Of a stretch of 16,717 nt of DNA, positions 7,264 to 14,579 are shown piece by piece; the first letter of the stretch is position 1, and each line of letters begins with the position of its first letter. Source of the DNA: an uncultured Atopobium sp. (lineage in GTDB: Bacteria > Actinomycetota > Coriobacteriia > Coriobacteriales > Atopobiaceae). The DNA is taken from assembly GCA_946647055.1 (NCBI GenBank), contig CAMPCT010000023.1, positions 1 through 16,717 of the forward strand, read 5' to 3'. The position numbers were made by a program, and so were the translations under genes. The notes beneath the pieces are model-generated. The model was not told where the DNA came from, searched no databases, and was given only the letters and a program-made list of their open reading frames with translations.

Positions 7264-8685
7264 ATGGCAGACGCACCCCGCCCGCGCGCCGAGGTCGCCG
7301 ACCTCGACCGCAGCATCTACGACTTCAGGAAGTCCGAGGAGGGCTACGAGCGCTTCGCCGACGGCCTCAACCCCGAGATCGTCGAGGCCATCTCGGCCAA
7401 GAAGGACGAGCCCGCCTGGATGCTCGAGCTGCGCCTGCGCTCGCTCGAGCTCTACCACAAGATCGAGATGCCCCCCAACTGGGGCCCGTCCATCGCCGGG
7501 CTCGACATGGACCACATCTCCACCTACGTGGCCCCCAAGACCGAGCAGGCACAGACCTGGGAGGACGTCCCCGAGGAGGTCCGCGACACCTTCGAGCGCC
7601 TGGGCATCCCCCAGGCCGAGCGCGCCTACCTCGCCGGCGTCGGCGCCCAGTACGACTCCGAGCTCGTCTACCACAACATGCAGGAGAGCGCCGCGGCGAT
7701 GGGCGTGGTCTACTCCGGCATCGAGGAGGCGCTGCACGGCGAGTACGCCGACCTCATCCGCGAGAAGTTCATGACGCTCATCCCGCCCACCGACCACAAG
7801 TTCGCGGCCCTGCACGGCGCCGTATGGAGCGGCGGCAGCTTTGTCTACGTGCCCGCCGGCGTCACGGTGGACTACCCCCTGCAGAGCTACTTCCGCCTCA
7901 ACGCCAAGGGCGCGGGCCAGTTCGAGCACACGCTCATCATCGTGGAGCCCGGCGCCAACCTGCACTTCATCGAGGGCTGCTCGGCACCCAAGTACAACGT
8001 GGCCAACCTCCACGCCGGTGCCGTCGAGCTCTTCGTGGGCAAGGGCGCGCGCCTGCGCTACTCCACGATCGAGAACTGGTCCAAGAACATGTACAACCTC
8101 AACACCAAGCGCGCCCGCGTCGAGGAGGACGGCGTCATGGAGTGGGTGAGCGGCAGCTTTGGCAGCCACGTGGGCTACCTCTACCCCACCACCCAGCTCG
8201 TGGGCGACCGTTCCGTCTGCGAGTACACCGGCATCACCTTCGCCGGCGCCACGCAGAACCTCGACACCGGTTGCAAGGTCATCATGGGCGGGGCCGACAC
8301 CACGGCCTCCGTCTCGGCCAAGTCCATCTCCAAGGGCGGCGGCATCTCGACGTTCCGCAGCTCGGTGGTGGTGGGCCCGCGCGCCGAGCGCGCCAAGGCA
8401 AACGTGAGCTGCTCGTCGCTCATGCTCGACGACATCTCCCGCTCCGACACCATCCCCGCCATGGACGTGCGCTGCGCCAGCGCCAACGTGGGCCACGAGG
8501 CCACCATCGGCCGCATCTCCGACGACACCGTGCTCTACCTCATGAGCCGCGGCATGACCGAGGAGGAGGCGCGCACGGCGGTGGTCAACGGCTTTGCCAA
8601 CCCCATCTCCAAGGAGCTCCCCATGGAGTACGCCGTCGAGATGAACAACCTCATCAAGCTCGAGATGGAAGGGGCGATTGGCTGA
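7264..8685 (+). CDS. sufB: SufB, Fe-S cluster scaffold subunit
   Basis: A 473-residue protein of usual SufB length. The N-terminal helical part (YERFADGLNPEIVEAIS) is followed by the parallel beta-helix core and the C-terminal helical SufC-binding region (GMTEEEARTAVVNGF). The residues equivalent to E. coli Cys405 and Glu434, needed for de novo cluster assembly, are visible as C383 (VSCSSLML) and E412 (GHEATIG). GGAGG of its ribosome site overlaps the end of sufC. Its TGA overlaps the sufD ATG by one base (TGATG), which suggests coupled translation of the two partner subunits. Confidence 0.97.
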   Translation: MADAPRPRAEVADLDRSIYDFRKSEEGYERFADGLNPEIVEAISAKKDEPAWMLELRLRSLELYHKIEMPPNWGPSIAGLDMDHISTYVAPKTEQAQTWEDVPEEVRDTFERLGIPQAERAYLAGVGAQYDSELVYHNMQESAAAMGVVYSGIEEALHGEYADLIREKFMTLIPPTDHKFAALHGAVWSGGSFVYVPAGVTVDYPLQSYFRLNAKGAGQFEHTLIIVEPGANLHFIEGCSAPKYNVANLHAGAVELFVGKGARLRYSTIENWSKNMYNLNTKRARVEEDGVMEWVSGSFGSHVGYLYPTTQLVGDRSVCEYTGITFAGATQNLDTGCKVIMGGADTTASVSAKSISKGGGISTFRSSVVVGPRAERAKANVSCSSLMLDDISRSDTIPAMDVRCASANVGHEATIGRISDDTVLYLMSRGMTEEEARTAVVNGFANPISKELPMEYAVEMNNLIKLEMEGAIG

Positions 8686-9782
8686 TGGCGAACACCATGA
8701 GGCTCGCGGGCGTCAACGTCCCGCCGGCACAGACCTGGAACTACCTGCGCATCAACGAGACCTCCTTCGAGGTGCCCGTGGTGCCCGACGACCTCGAGTC
8801 GGTTCGCCCCGACCCCGAGGCCTTCGCCGACATCGAGATGAGCGCCGGTGCCACGGCGACCGCCTGGCTCGACGCCGCGGCCGACGTCTGCGCCTGGATG
8901 CCCGACGCCTCGGGCGTGGCGCGCGTCGAGGTGGGCGGCCCCGTCACGGCGACCGACGTGGTGGTTGCCGATGGCGAGGAGCTCACGCTCCACGTCACCG
9001 CGACCCCCGGGGCCACAGCCCCCGGCATGGACGACGGCGAGCTGGCGCATGCCTTCGAGGAGGCGGGCGAGCTGCTCTCGGGCCACGCCCTGCGCATACG
9101 CATCGGTCGCGACGCCCGCGTGCGCCTGGTGGGCGTCTACGCCATGGGGTCGCTCCCCTACCTGGAGAGCGTGGGCATCGCCATGGACGAGGGGGCCTCG
9201 CTCGAGGTGCGCCAGTACGTGCTCTCGGGCACCAAGAGCGCGCTCGGCCTTGCCATCGACCAGCGCGGGGCCAACTCGACGGTCAACGTCACCTGCCGCT
9301 ACCTGGTCCACGGGGGCGAGGACCTCGACCTCAACTACCTCGACCGCATGCGCGGGGCAAGCACCACGAGCCGCCTGATCTTCTCGGGCGTGCTCGAGGA
9401 GGGCGCCTCCAAGAACCTCTGCGACACCATCGACCTGGTCCACGGCGCCAAGGGCGCCGACGGCCTCGAGAACGAGACCGTGCTGCTCTCCAGCGGGAAC
9501 GTGGTCAACAAGAGCCTGCCCACCATCCTGTGCGACGAGGACGACGTGGCCGGCAACCACGGGGCCACCATCGGGTCCATCTCGCCCGAGCAGCTGGCCT
9601 ACCTTGCCTGCCGTGGCCTCTCCGAGCGCGAGGCGACCGAGCTGTTCTCTCGCGCCGTCGTCGACGACGCCGCAGCACATGCCGAGCGGGATGGCCTTGC
9701 CGCAACCATCGCCTTCGCCCGCGAGGCGCTGGGTGACGACGTTGCAAACGAGCTTGCCGAGACCCACGCCGACGCACTGTGA
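8685..9782 (+). CDS. sufD: SufD, partner subunit of the SufBCD complex
   Basis: A 365-residue protein, somewhat shorter than E. coli SufD (about 420). The C-terminal beta-helix is conserved (VRQYVLSGTKSALGL; LDLNYLDRMRGASTTSRLIF). The family histidine thought to take part at the SufB-SufD interface is H292 in GNHGATIG. It ends with a SufC-binding helix (LACRGLSEREATELFSRAV). The ATG at 8685 overlaps the sufB stop codon and has GGAAGGGG upstream. The open frame extends far upstream inside sufB, but that extension is a frame shadow. The N-terminal half diverges more from the family than the C-terminal half. Confidence 0.94.
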   Translation: MANTMRLAGVNVPPAQTWNYLRINETSFEVPVVPDDLESVRPDPEAFADIEMSAGATATAWLDAAADVCAWMPDASGVARVEVGGPVTATDVVVADGEELTLHVTATPGATAPGMDDGELAHAFEEAGELLSGHALRIRIGRDARVRLVGVYAMGSLPYLESVGIAMDEGASLEVRQYVLSGTKSALGLAIDQRGANSTVNVTCRYLVHGGEDLDLNYLDRMRGASTTSRLIFSGVLEEGASKNLCDTIDLVHGAKGADGLENETVLLSSGNVVNKSLPTILCDEDDVAGNHGATIGSISPEQLAYLACRGLSEREATELFSRAVVDDAAAHAERDGLAATIAFAREALGDDVANELAETHADAL

Positions 9783-9802
9783 GAGCCGGAAGGGAGACAG
9801 AC

Positions 9803-11101
9803 GTGACAGCCGACATCCACGAGAGCCCCTACAAGCAGGACTTCCCCCTGCTTGCGGGACACCCAGAGTTGGCCTTTCTTGACAGCGCCGCCACCGCGCA
9901 GCGCCCCGCCGCCGTGCTCGACGCGCAGAGGCGCTTCTACGAGACCATGAACGCCAACCCGCTGCGCGGGCTCTACAGCCTCTCGGTCGAGGCGACCGAG
10001 GCCATCGAGGAGACCCGTGCGGCAATCGCCGCGCACCTGGGCGTGCCCGGCGCCGACGGCTCGAACGGCATGGCCGCCAAGACCCGCGCCGGCAACCAGG
10101 TGGTCTTTGGCCGCAACGCCAGCGAGATGCTCAACCTGGTGGCGCATGGCCTGGCGATGGACCCTGCGGGCACCGCACTGGGCGGGCGCCCGCTGGGCCC
10201 CGGCGACGAGGTCGTCATAACCATCATGGAGCACCACTCCAACCTCATCCCCTGGCAGCGCGCCTGCGCCGCCACCGGCGCCACCCTGCGCTACCTCTTC
10301 CCGCTCACGGACGGCACCATCACGCCCGAACAGATCGAGCAGACGATCACCCCGGCCTGCCGCATCGTCTCGACCACGCACGTCTCCAACGTGTTGGGCG
10401 TCGAGACGCCGGTCGCCGCCATCGCGGCGCGCGCCCATGAGGTGGGGGCTCTGTGCGTCGTCGACTCCGCCCAGGGCGTGCCGCACCTGAGTGTGGACGT
10501 GACCGAGCTTGGCTGCGACGCCCTGGTGTTCTCGGCCCACAAGCTGGGAGGCCCCATGGGCATTGGCGTGCTGTGGGGCAAGCCCGAGGTCCTCGACGCC
10601 ATGCCGCCCTTCCTCACCGGCGGCGAGATGATCGACTCGGTCACGCAGACGAGTGCCGTCTGGGCGCCCGTCCCCCAGAAGTTCGAGGCCGGCACGCAGG
10701 ACGCCGCCGGCATCTATGCCACCGGTGCCGCCCTCTCCTACCTGCACGGCATTGGCCTGGCGGCCATCGAGGAGCGCGAGCGCGCCCTGTCCGGCCACCT
10801 CTGCGAGCGCCTGCAGGCGCTGCCCTTCGTGGAGGTGTATGGGCCGGAGGATCCCAGCCGCCACGTGGGCGCCGTGCCCTTCAACGTCGAGGGCATTCAC
10901 CCGCACGACGTCGCCAGCCTGCTCGACGCCAAGGGCGTGTGCATCCGCGCCGGGCACCATTGCGCCCAGCCGCTTCTTGCCTGGTTGGGCCAAGAGAGCA
11001 CCTGCCGTGCCTCGATTGCGTTCTACAATGACGCTGAGGACATCGACCGCCTCGTCGAGGGGCTTGAGTTTGTTTGGGGGATCTTCCATGGCAACCGCTG
11101 A
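9803..11101 (+). CDS. sufS: SufS, group II cysteine desulfurase
   Basis: A 432-residue PLP enzyme that takes sulfur from L-cysteine as an enzyme-bound persulfide. Visible residues: H144 (MEHHSN, ring stacking), D221 and Q224 (VVDSAQG), PLP lysine K247 (VFSAHKLGGP) and catalytic C387 (RAGHHCAQPL). The GTG at 9803 has AGGGAG six bases upstream; an earlier in-frame GTG at 9779 overlaps sufD and lacks a site. It is some 25 residues longer than E. coli or B. subtilis SufS, because of insertions at about 83-96 and 121-132. The last 14 nt overlap the start of sufU, its sulfur-acceptor partner. Confidence 0.96.
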   Translation: MTADIHESPYKQDFPLLAGHPELAFLDSAATAQRPAAVLDAQRRFYETMNANPLRGLYSLSVEATEAIEETRAAIAAHLGVPGADGSNGMAAKTRAGNQVVFGRNASEMLNLVAHGLAMDPAGTALGGRPLGPGDEVVITIMEHHSNLIPWQRACAATGATLRYLFPLTDGTITPEQIEQTITPACRIVSTTHVSNVLGVETPVAAIAARAHEVGALCVVDSAQGVPHLSVDVTELGCDALVFSAHKLGGPMGIGVLWGKPEVLDAMPPFLTGGEMIDSVTQTSAVWAPVPQKFEAGTQDAAGIYATGAALSYLHGIGLAAIEERERALSGHLCERLQALPFVEVYGPEDPSRHVGAVPFNVEGIHPHDVASLLDAKGVCIRAGHHCAQPLLAWLGQESTCRASIAFYNDAEDIDRLVEGLEFVWGIFHGNR

Positions 11102-11522
11102 CATCTACTCCCAGTCACTGATGGACCACGTCTCACACCCCGACTACAACTACGAGATGGACGATGCCACGCACACCCACGAGGGCGTGAACCCCTCGTG
11201 CGGTGACGACCTGGTGCTCCAGGTGCGCCTGGGTGACGACGGCATCATCGCCGACGCCTCCTGGACGGGCCACGGCTGCGCCATCAGCCAGGCATCGGCG
11301 GACATGATGAGCGACCTGGTCATTGGCAAGACCGTCGCGGAGGCGCGCGAGGCCTGCCACCTCTTTGGCATGATGATTCGCGGCGAGGAGGAGGCGCAGG
11401 ACCGCCTGGACGAGCTTGACGAGGCCAGCTGCCTCGAGCCCATCAGCCACATGCCTGCACGCGTCAAGTGCGCGGAGCTCGCCTGGCGCACCCTCGACGA
11501 GATGCTCTCGGAAGAGGGATAG
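11088..11522 (+). CDS. sufU: SufU, zinc-dependent sulfurtransferase partner of SufS
   Basis: A 144-residue protein of the SufU/IscU-like fold. The zinc ligands of B. subtilis SufU are all present: C38 and D40 (NPSCGDD), C64 (GHGCAISQ) and C128 (VKCAEL). With the Asp and the insertion between the second and third cysteines, it fits SufU and not an IscU scaffold. It accepts persulfide from SufS and passes it to SufBCD. Its ATG lies inside the end of sufS (14-nt overlap, different frame), so the two are probably translationally coupled. It ends three bases before the start of the regulator gene. Confidence 0.95.
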   Translation: MATADIYSQSLMDHVSHPDYNYEMDDATHTHEGVNPSCGDDLVLQVRLGDDGIIADASWTGHGCAISQASADMMSDLVIGKTVAEAREACHLFGMMIRGEEEAQDRLDELDEASCLEPISHMPARVKCAELAWRTLDEMLSEEG

Positions 11523-11525
11523 GCC

Positions 11526-11927
11526 ATGTCGGGCATGTTCTCCACCAAGGGACGGTATGCCCTGCGCGTGATGGCGGACCTCGCCGCCCACGAGGGATGG
11601 GTCTCCCTGGGTGACATCTCCGAGCGCCAGGGCATCTCGCGCAAGTACCTCGAGCAGGTGATGTCGCTGTTGCTCAAGGCTGGCTACGTGGAGAGCCTTC
11701 GCGGCAAGAGCGGTGGTTATCGCCTATCTCGACCTGCGGAAGAGTACACATTAGGCAATATATTGCGTGCTGTCGAAGGGACACTTGCGCCCGTCGTGTG
11801 CCTCGATTGCACCTCCGGTGAGATCTGCCCGCGCGTGGAGGACTGCCCCACGGTGGGCGTCTGGCGTGACCTTGGCAGCGTGACGAGCGCCTACCTCAAC
11901 GAGAAGCGCCTCTCCGACCTCATCTGA
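11526..11927 (+). CDS. Rrf2/IscR-like transcriptional regulator at the end of the suf operon
   Basis: A 133-residue Rrf2-family regulator. The winged helix covers residues 1-70 (STKGRYALRVMADLA, SRKYLEQVMSLLLKAGYV, GKSGGYRLSRP). Cysteines at 92, 95, 101 and 107 include the C-X5-C-X5-C spacing by which IscR holds a [2Fe-2S] cluster, so Fe-S sensing is likely. GAAGAGGG overlapping the sufU stop serves as ribosome site; an in-frame ATG at 11535 is an alternative start. As the last gene of the operon it probably feeds back on the suf promoter. The stretch encoding residues 75-87 uses codons that are rare around it (TTA, ATA) and contains a perfect 12-bp palindrome, GCAATATATTGC (11755-11766). The name SufR or IscR cannot be assigned with certainty. 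Confidence 0.92.
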   Translation: MSGMFSTKGRYALRVMADLAAHEGWVSLGDISERQGISRKYLEQVMSLLLKAGYVESLRGKSGGYRLSRPAEEYTLGNILRAVEGTLAPVVCLDCTSGEICPRVEDCPTVGVWRDLGSVTSAYLNEKRLSDLI

Positions 11928-11972
11928 GACAGTTGGGGACGGTTCTCAACTGTCTCAGAGACAGAGGGGGAC
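11925..11972. repeat. REP-like hairpin overlapping the end of the regulator gene
   Basis: TGAGACAGTTG (11925-11935) and CAACTGTCTCA (11947-11957) form a perfect 11-bp stem with an 11-nt loop; the first three bases are the stop codon of the Rrf2 gene. GAGACAGTTGGGGAC is followed by an imperfect direct repeat, GAGACAGAGGGGGAC (11958-11972). The GGGGAC-plus-hairpin layout resembles REP elements mobilised by REP-associated tyrosine transposases. No T-tract follows, so termination, if any, would be weak or RNA-structure based. Confidence 0.5.
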
Positions 11973-12000
11973 ACACCTCAACCCCAAGCCAGCATAGATA

Positions 12001-12028
12001 ACAGAAGCGGGACCCGAAAGGGCCCCGC
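12001..12028 (-). terminator. Probable terminator of the NlpC/P60 hydrolase gene
   Basis: On the minus strand GCGGGGCCC-TTTC-GGGTCCCGC forms a 9-bp stem (one G-T pair) with a tetraloop, followed by a modest U-rich run TTCTGTT. It lies about 33 nt past the hydrolase stop codon. Confidence 0.6.
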
Positions 12029-12050
12029 AACTAGTTGCGCATATGTGCAA
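12027..12050. other. Two abutting short palindromes in the convergent gap
   Basis: GCAACTAGTTGC (12027-12038) is a perfect 12-bp palindrome and TTGCGCATATGTGCAA (12035-12050) matches at all but one symmetric pair. They share TTGC and adjoin the hydrolase terminator stem. Function unknown; they may form alternative structures in the 3' end of the hydrolase transcript. Confidence 0.45.
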
Positions 12051-12060
12051 TCCTCGCAGC

Positions 12061-13224
12061 TTAGCAGGGCGATCCCGCAAGCTGGAAGTCGGAGACGGAA
12101 CCAAAGCTCACGCCGTGGCCCGGGGAGAAGGCCTCGATGGTCTGGCCGCCGCCAATGCAGATGCCCACGTGGCCGGGACGCCACACGACGTCTCCCGCGA
12201 TGGCCTGGGATGCCGGCTTGTTGCAGAAGCTGACCTGCGATGCGGAGCTGTGGCCAATGCCGATACCCGCCTGCGCGTAGCACCAGCTGGTGAGACCAGA
12301 GCAGTCGAAGGAGTTGGGGCCGCCGGCGGCATACACGTAGGAGCAACCGACGCGCGAGTATGCCGCAGAGACGACGACGGAGCGCCAGTCTGCGTTGGGG
12401 TCGCTGTAGGACTGCTCGCCGCCCGACTCGCTGCCAGAATCGCCACCCTCCTCGACGGCCTCGCCGGTCTCGGGGTCGACCGTCGGCTCCGCCTGCTGCT
12501 GGGCCTCGCGGGCCGCTCGCTCGGCTTCCTCACGAGCCGCCTGCTCGGCGGCAAGGCGCGCAGCCTCCTCCTCGGCTGCCTTGCGGGCGGCCTCCTCGGC
12601 GGCGATGCGCTCCTCCTCGAGCTTGTCCTGAAGCTCCTGGTCGAGATTGGCGACATAGGTCTCGGCCTCGGCCGCACGCTGCTCGAGCTCCTCCTTCTGC
12701 TCCTTCTGCTGGGAGAGGAGCTCCTCCTGGTCGTGGCGCGACGCCTCGAGCTGAGCCTCCTGATCCTGGAGCTGCGCCTTGAGGGCCTTGACGGTCTCGA
12801 TGGCATCGGCATCCGCGCGGGCGATCTTGTCGGCGTAGTAGATGTTGCTCACGAGCTCGTCGAAGCTGCTCGACTCGAGGATGATCGAGAGGAACGAGAC
12901 CTGTCCCGCCTTGTAGTTTGCGGCCATGCGCTCGGAGAGGACCGCACGTGCCTGGGCAAGCTCGGCCTGGCTCTGCTCGATATCCGCCTGGGTCTGCTCA
13001 ATCTGGGAGTTGGTCTCGTCGAGGAGCACCTGGGTGTGGTTGAGCTCCTCGGCCGCCTCCTCGGCACGGGCGTACAGGTCGTCAAGCTCGGCCTTTGCCT
13101 CGTCGAGACGGGCCTGGATCTCTTCGGATGTCTCGGCGTAGGCAATGGTGACAGGGACACCGCCTACCGAGAGTACTGCTGCTAGCAGCGCCGCGAGGAC
13201 GCCGCGAAGAAACTTGCTATACAT
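12061..13224 (-). CDS. Secreted coiled-coil NlpC/P60 peptidoglycan hydrolase (PcsB/RipA-like)
   Basis: A 387-residue exported protein. A Sec signal peptide covers residues 1-30 (hydrophobic core GVLAALLAAVLSVGG, likely cleavage after AYA). A long coiled coil rich in E, Q and A runs from about 31 to 245, with the PcsB-like break (MAANYKAGQVSFLSIILESS) at 100-120. An acidic, flexible linker spans about 246-278, and the NlpC/P60 domain about 280-387. Catalytic C308 (FDCSGLTSWCY) and H352 (RPGHVGICIGG) are present. The position where the third polar residue usually sits, 12 residues on, holds E364 instead of His/Asn/Gln. Such proteins cut stem peptides during cell separation, with the coiled coil engaging FtsEX-type partners. 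GGAGG lies six bases before the ATG at 13224; longer upstream frames cross the promoter. Confidence 0.93.
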   Translation of the reverse strand: MYSKFLRGVLAALLAAVLSVGGVPVTIAYAETSEEIQARLDEAKAELDDLYARAEEAAEELNHTQVLLDETNSQIEQTQADIEQSQAELAQARAVLSERMAANYKAGQVSFLSIILESSSFDELVSNIYYADKIARADADAIETVKALKAQLQDQEAQLEASRHDQEELLSQQKEQKEELEQRAAEAETYVANLDQELQDKLEEERIAAEEAARKAAEEEAARLAAEQAAREEAERAAREAQQQAEPTVDPETGEAVEEGGDSGSESGGEQSYSDPNADWRSVVVSAAYSRVGCSYVYAAGGPNSFDCSGLTSWCYAQAGIGIGHSSASQVSFCNKPASQAIAGDVVWRPGHVGICIGGGQTIEAFSPGHGVSFGSVSDFQLAGSPC

Positions 13225-13288
13225 AACAGGCCTCCAGCCTGGATAGTTTGGTCGAACGCGCTGCGGTTGGACGCGCGCAGTTCCTGAC

Positions 13289-13297
13289 ATTCTAACA
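13289..13297 (-). promoter_or_regulatory. Candidate extended -10 promoter of the NlpC/P60 gene
   Basis: On the minus strand TGTTAGAAT matches the extended -10 form TGnTATAAT at all but one position. It would place the transcription start about 58 nt before the ATG. No good -35 is seen, which is common for extended -10 promoters. Confidence 0.4.
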
Positions 13298-13453
13298 GCT
13301 ATGCAAGGCGAGAGTATGCCAGACACCCACTCTGCACAACGAGAGTCTCGATTTCGCATAACTCCGACAACCGGATGCCCCATCATCGCGGCCTTGCATA
13401 CCGCAGCAAACGCGATGCAGGTCAACGATGCCATGGCATGCGGCGAGACGTCC

Positions 13454-13486
13454 AAAAGGAGGGCGGGCGCCCAAGGACGCCCGCCC
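13454..13486 (-). terminator. Rho-independent terminator of the aldolase gene
   Basis: On the minus strand GGGCGGGCG-TCCTTGGG-CGCCCGCCC forms a perfect 9-bp GC stem followed by TCCTTTTGG. It lies about 30 nt past the fba stop codon. Confidence 0.88.
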
Positions 13487-13515
13487 GACACCACATGATT
13501 GCGAGAGGCGTGAGA

Positions 13516-14388
13516 CTATGCCCAGCCCTTTCCATCGGAGCCAAAGGTCACGACGAGCTCCTTGGCGCGCTCGACGATGGCGTCGAAGCCCGGCTTGAGG
13601 AACTTGCGCGGGTCGTAGTTCTTGCCCTGGAGGTCAGTGCCAGCCTCGACGTACGCACGGATGGCGCGGGCGAGGGCGACCTGGAGGTCAGTGTTGACGT
13701 TGATCTTGGCAACGCCCATCGAGATGGCCTTCTTGATCTGGTCGGTGGGGATGCCGGTGCCGCCGTGCAGGACGAGCGGCAGGTCGCCGACCTCGGCCTT
13801 GATCTTCTCGAGCTGGTCGAAGGACAGGCCCTCCCAGTTGTCGGGATACAGGCCGTGGATGTTGCCGATGCCGCAGGCCAGGAAGTCGACGCCGGTGTCG
13901 GCGATGGCCTTGCACTGGGCGGGGTCGGCCAGCTCGCCCTTGGAGGCGACGCCATCCTCGACGCCACCGATGCCGCCGACCTCTGCCTCGACCGAGAGGC
14001 CCTTGGAGTGGCAGATCTTCACGATCTCGGCCGTGCGCTCGAGGTTGAGCTCGAACGTGGGCTCGTGCGAGCCGTCATACATGATGGAGGTGAAGCCGGC
14101 GTCGATGGCCTTGAAGCAGTCCTCGTAGGAGCCGTGGTCGAGGTGCATGGCGACGGGCACGGTGATGTTCATGGACTCGGTGAGGTCGCGGACGATGTCG
14201 GCGCATACCTTGAAGCCCTGCATCCACTTAGCGGCACCGGCGGTGCACTGGACGATGACCGGCGACTGCAGCTCCTCGGCCGCCAGCAGGATGGAACGCG
14301 TCCACTCGAGGTCGTTGGTGTTGAAAGCCGCGATGCCGTAGTGGCCCTTCTCCGCAGCCTGGAGCATCTGGGTCGCATTGACGAGCAT
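13516..14388 (-). CDS. fba: Class II fructose-bisphosphate aldolase
   Basis: A 290-residue zinc-dependent aldolase cleaving fructose 1,6-bisphosphate to dihydroxyacetone phosphate and glyceraldehyde 3-phosphate in glycolysis. Visible residues: catalytic D84 and zinc ligand H85 in HLDHGSYEDC, E136 in VEAEVGGIGG, zinc ligands H178 (GNIHGLY) and H208 (LVLHGGTGIP), and the phosphate-binding run KINVNTDLQ at 228-236. Length and sequence resemble B. subtilis FbaA; a tagatose-bisphosphate aldolase (GatY/KbaY) is the main alternative. GGAGGT seven bases upstream supports the ATG at 14388; the in-frame ATG at 14403 would overlap that site. It is monocistronic, with its own terminator, and is divergent from the Rpn gene. 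Confidence 0.94.
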   Translation of the reverse strand: MLVNATQMLQAAEKGHYGIAAFNTNDLEWTRSILLAAEELQSPVIVQCTAGAAKWMQGFKVCADIVRDLTESMNITVPVAMHLDHGSYEDCFKAIDAGFTSIMYDGSHEPTFELNLERTAEIVKICHSKGLSVEAEVGGIGGVEDGVASKGELADPAQCKAIADTGVDFLACGIGNIHGLYPDNWEGLSFDQLEKIKAEVGDLPLVLHGGTGIPTDQIKKAISMGVAKINVNTDLQVALARAIRAYVEAGTDLQGKNYDPRKFLKPGFDAIVERAKELVVTFGSDGKGWA

Positions 14389-14410
14389 GGTTCCTACCTC
14401 CATCTGTCAG

Positions 14411-14451
14411 GCCGCCCCGCAAGGCGGCGCCCTTTGGCATCCTTCATTCTA
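14411..14451 (-). promoter_or_regulatory. Candidate fba promoter -10 and leader hairpin
   Basis: On the minus strand TAGAAT (14451-14446) matches the -10 consensus at five of six bases; the -35 is unclear. The presumed leader of about 50 nt contains a hairpin with stem GCCGCC / GGCGGC (14428-14411), ending just before the GGAGGT ribosome site. The hairpin could stabilise the message or tune translation. Confidence 0.35.
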
Positions 14452-14510
14452 GCGCGAAACGGCCAATCAGACACAGGCTGAGAGTCGCCCCAGAATTCGT
14501 TCTCTTTTCT

Positions 14511-14540
14511 ATGGCAATTATAGAACATATATTCTATACT
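14511..14540 (+). promoter_or_regulatory. Promoter of the Rpn gene overlapped by a LexA-like palindrome
   Basis: A -10 TATACT (14535-14540) and a weaker -35 ATGGCA (14511-14516) are spaced by 18 bp. The palindrome TATAGAACATATATTCTATA (14519-14538) fills the spacer and runs into the -10. Its core GAACATATATTC (14523-14534) differs by one base from GAACATATGTTC, a perfect match to the Gram-positive LexA pattern GAAC-N4-GTTC. A further half-site TGTTCTA lies at 14560-14566. The layout is that of a repressor-blocked promoter; LexA is one candidate repressor. Confidence 0.5.
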
Positions 14541-14579
14541 ATCAACAACACAAACACTTGTTCTAGTTTGGAGGTCAAC

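Noticed and set aside
7824..8684. Upstream extension of the sufD frame inside sufB
   Set aside because: The encoded sequence is Arg/His/Gly-rich noise; sufD homology begins at the ATG overlapping the sufB stop.
7195..11104. Long minus-strand open frames opposite the suf genes (7195-8496, 8535-10025, 9599-11104)
   Set aside because: They mirror sufC, sufB, sufD and sufS codons, have biased composition without recognisable motifs, and lack credible starts.
13225..13515. A small gene or RNA between the hydrolase and the aldolase
   Set aside because: No open frame with a ribosome site and no tRNA or known RNA fold is seen; only a candidate promoter and a terminator.
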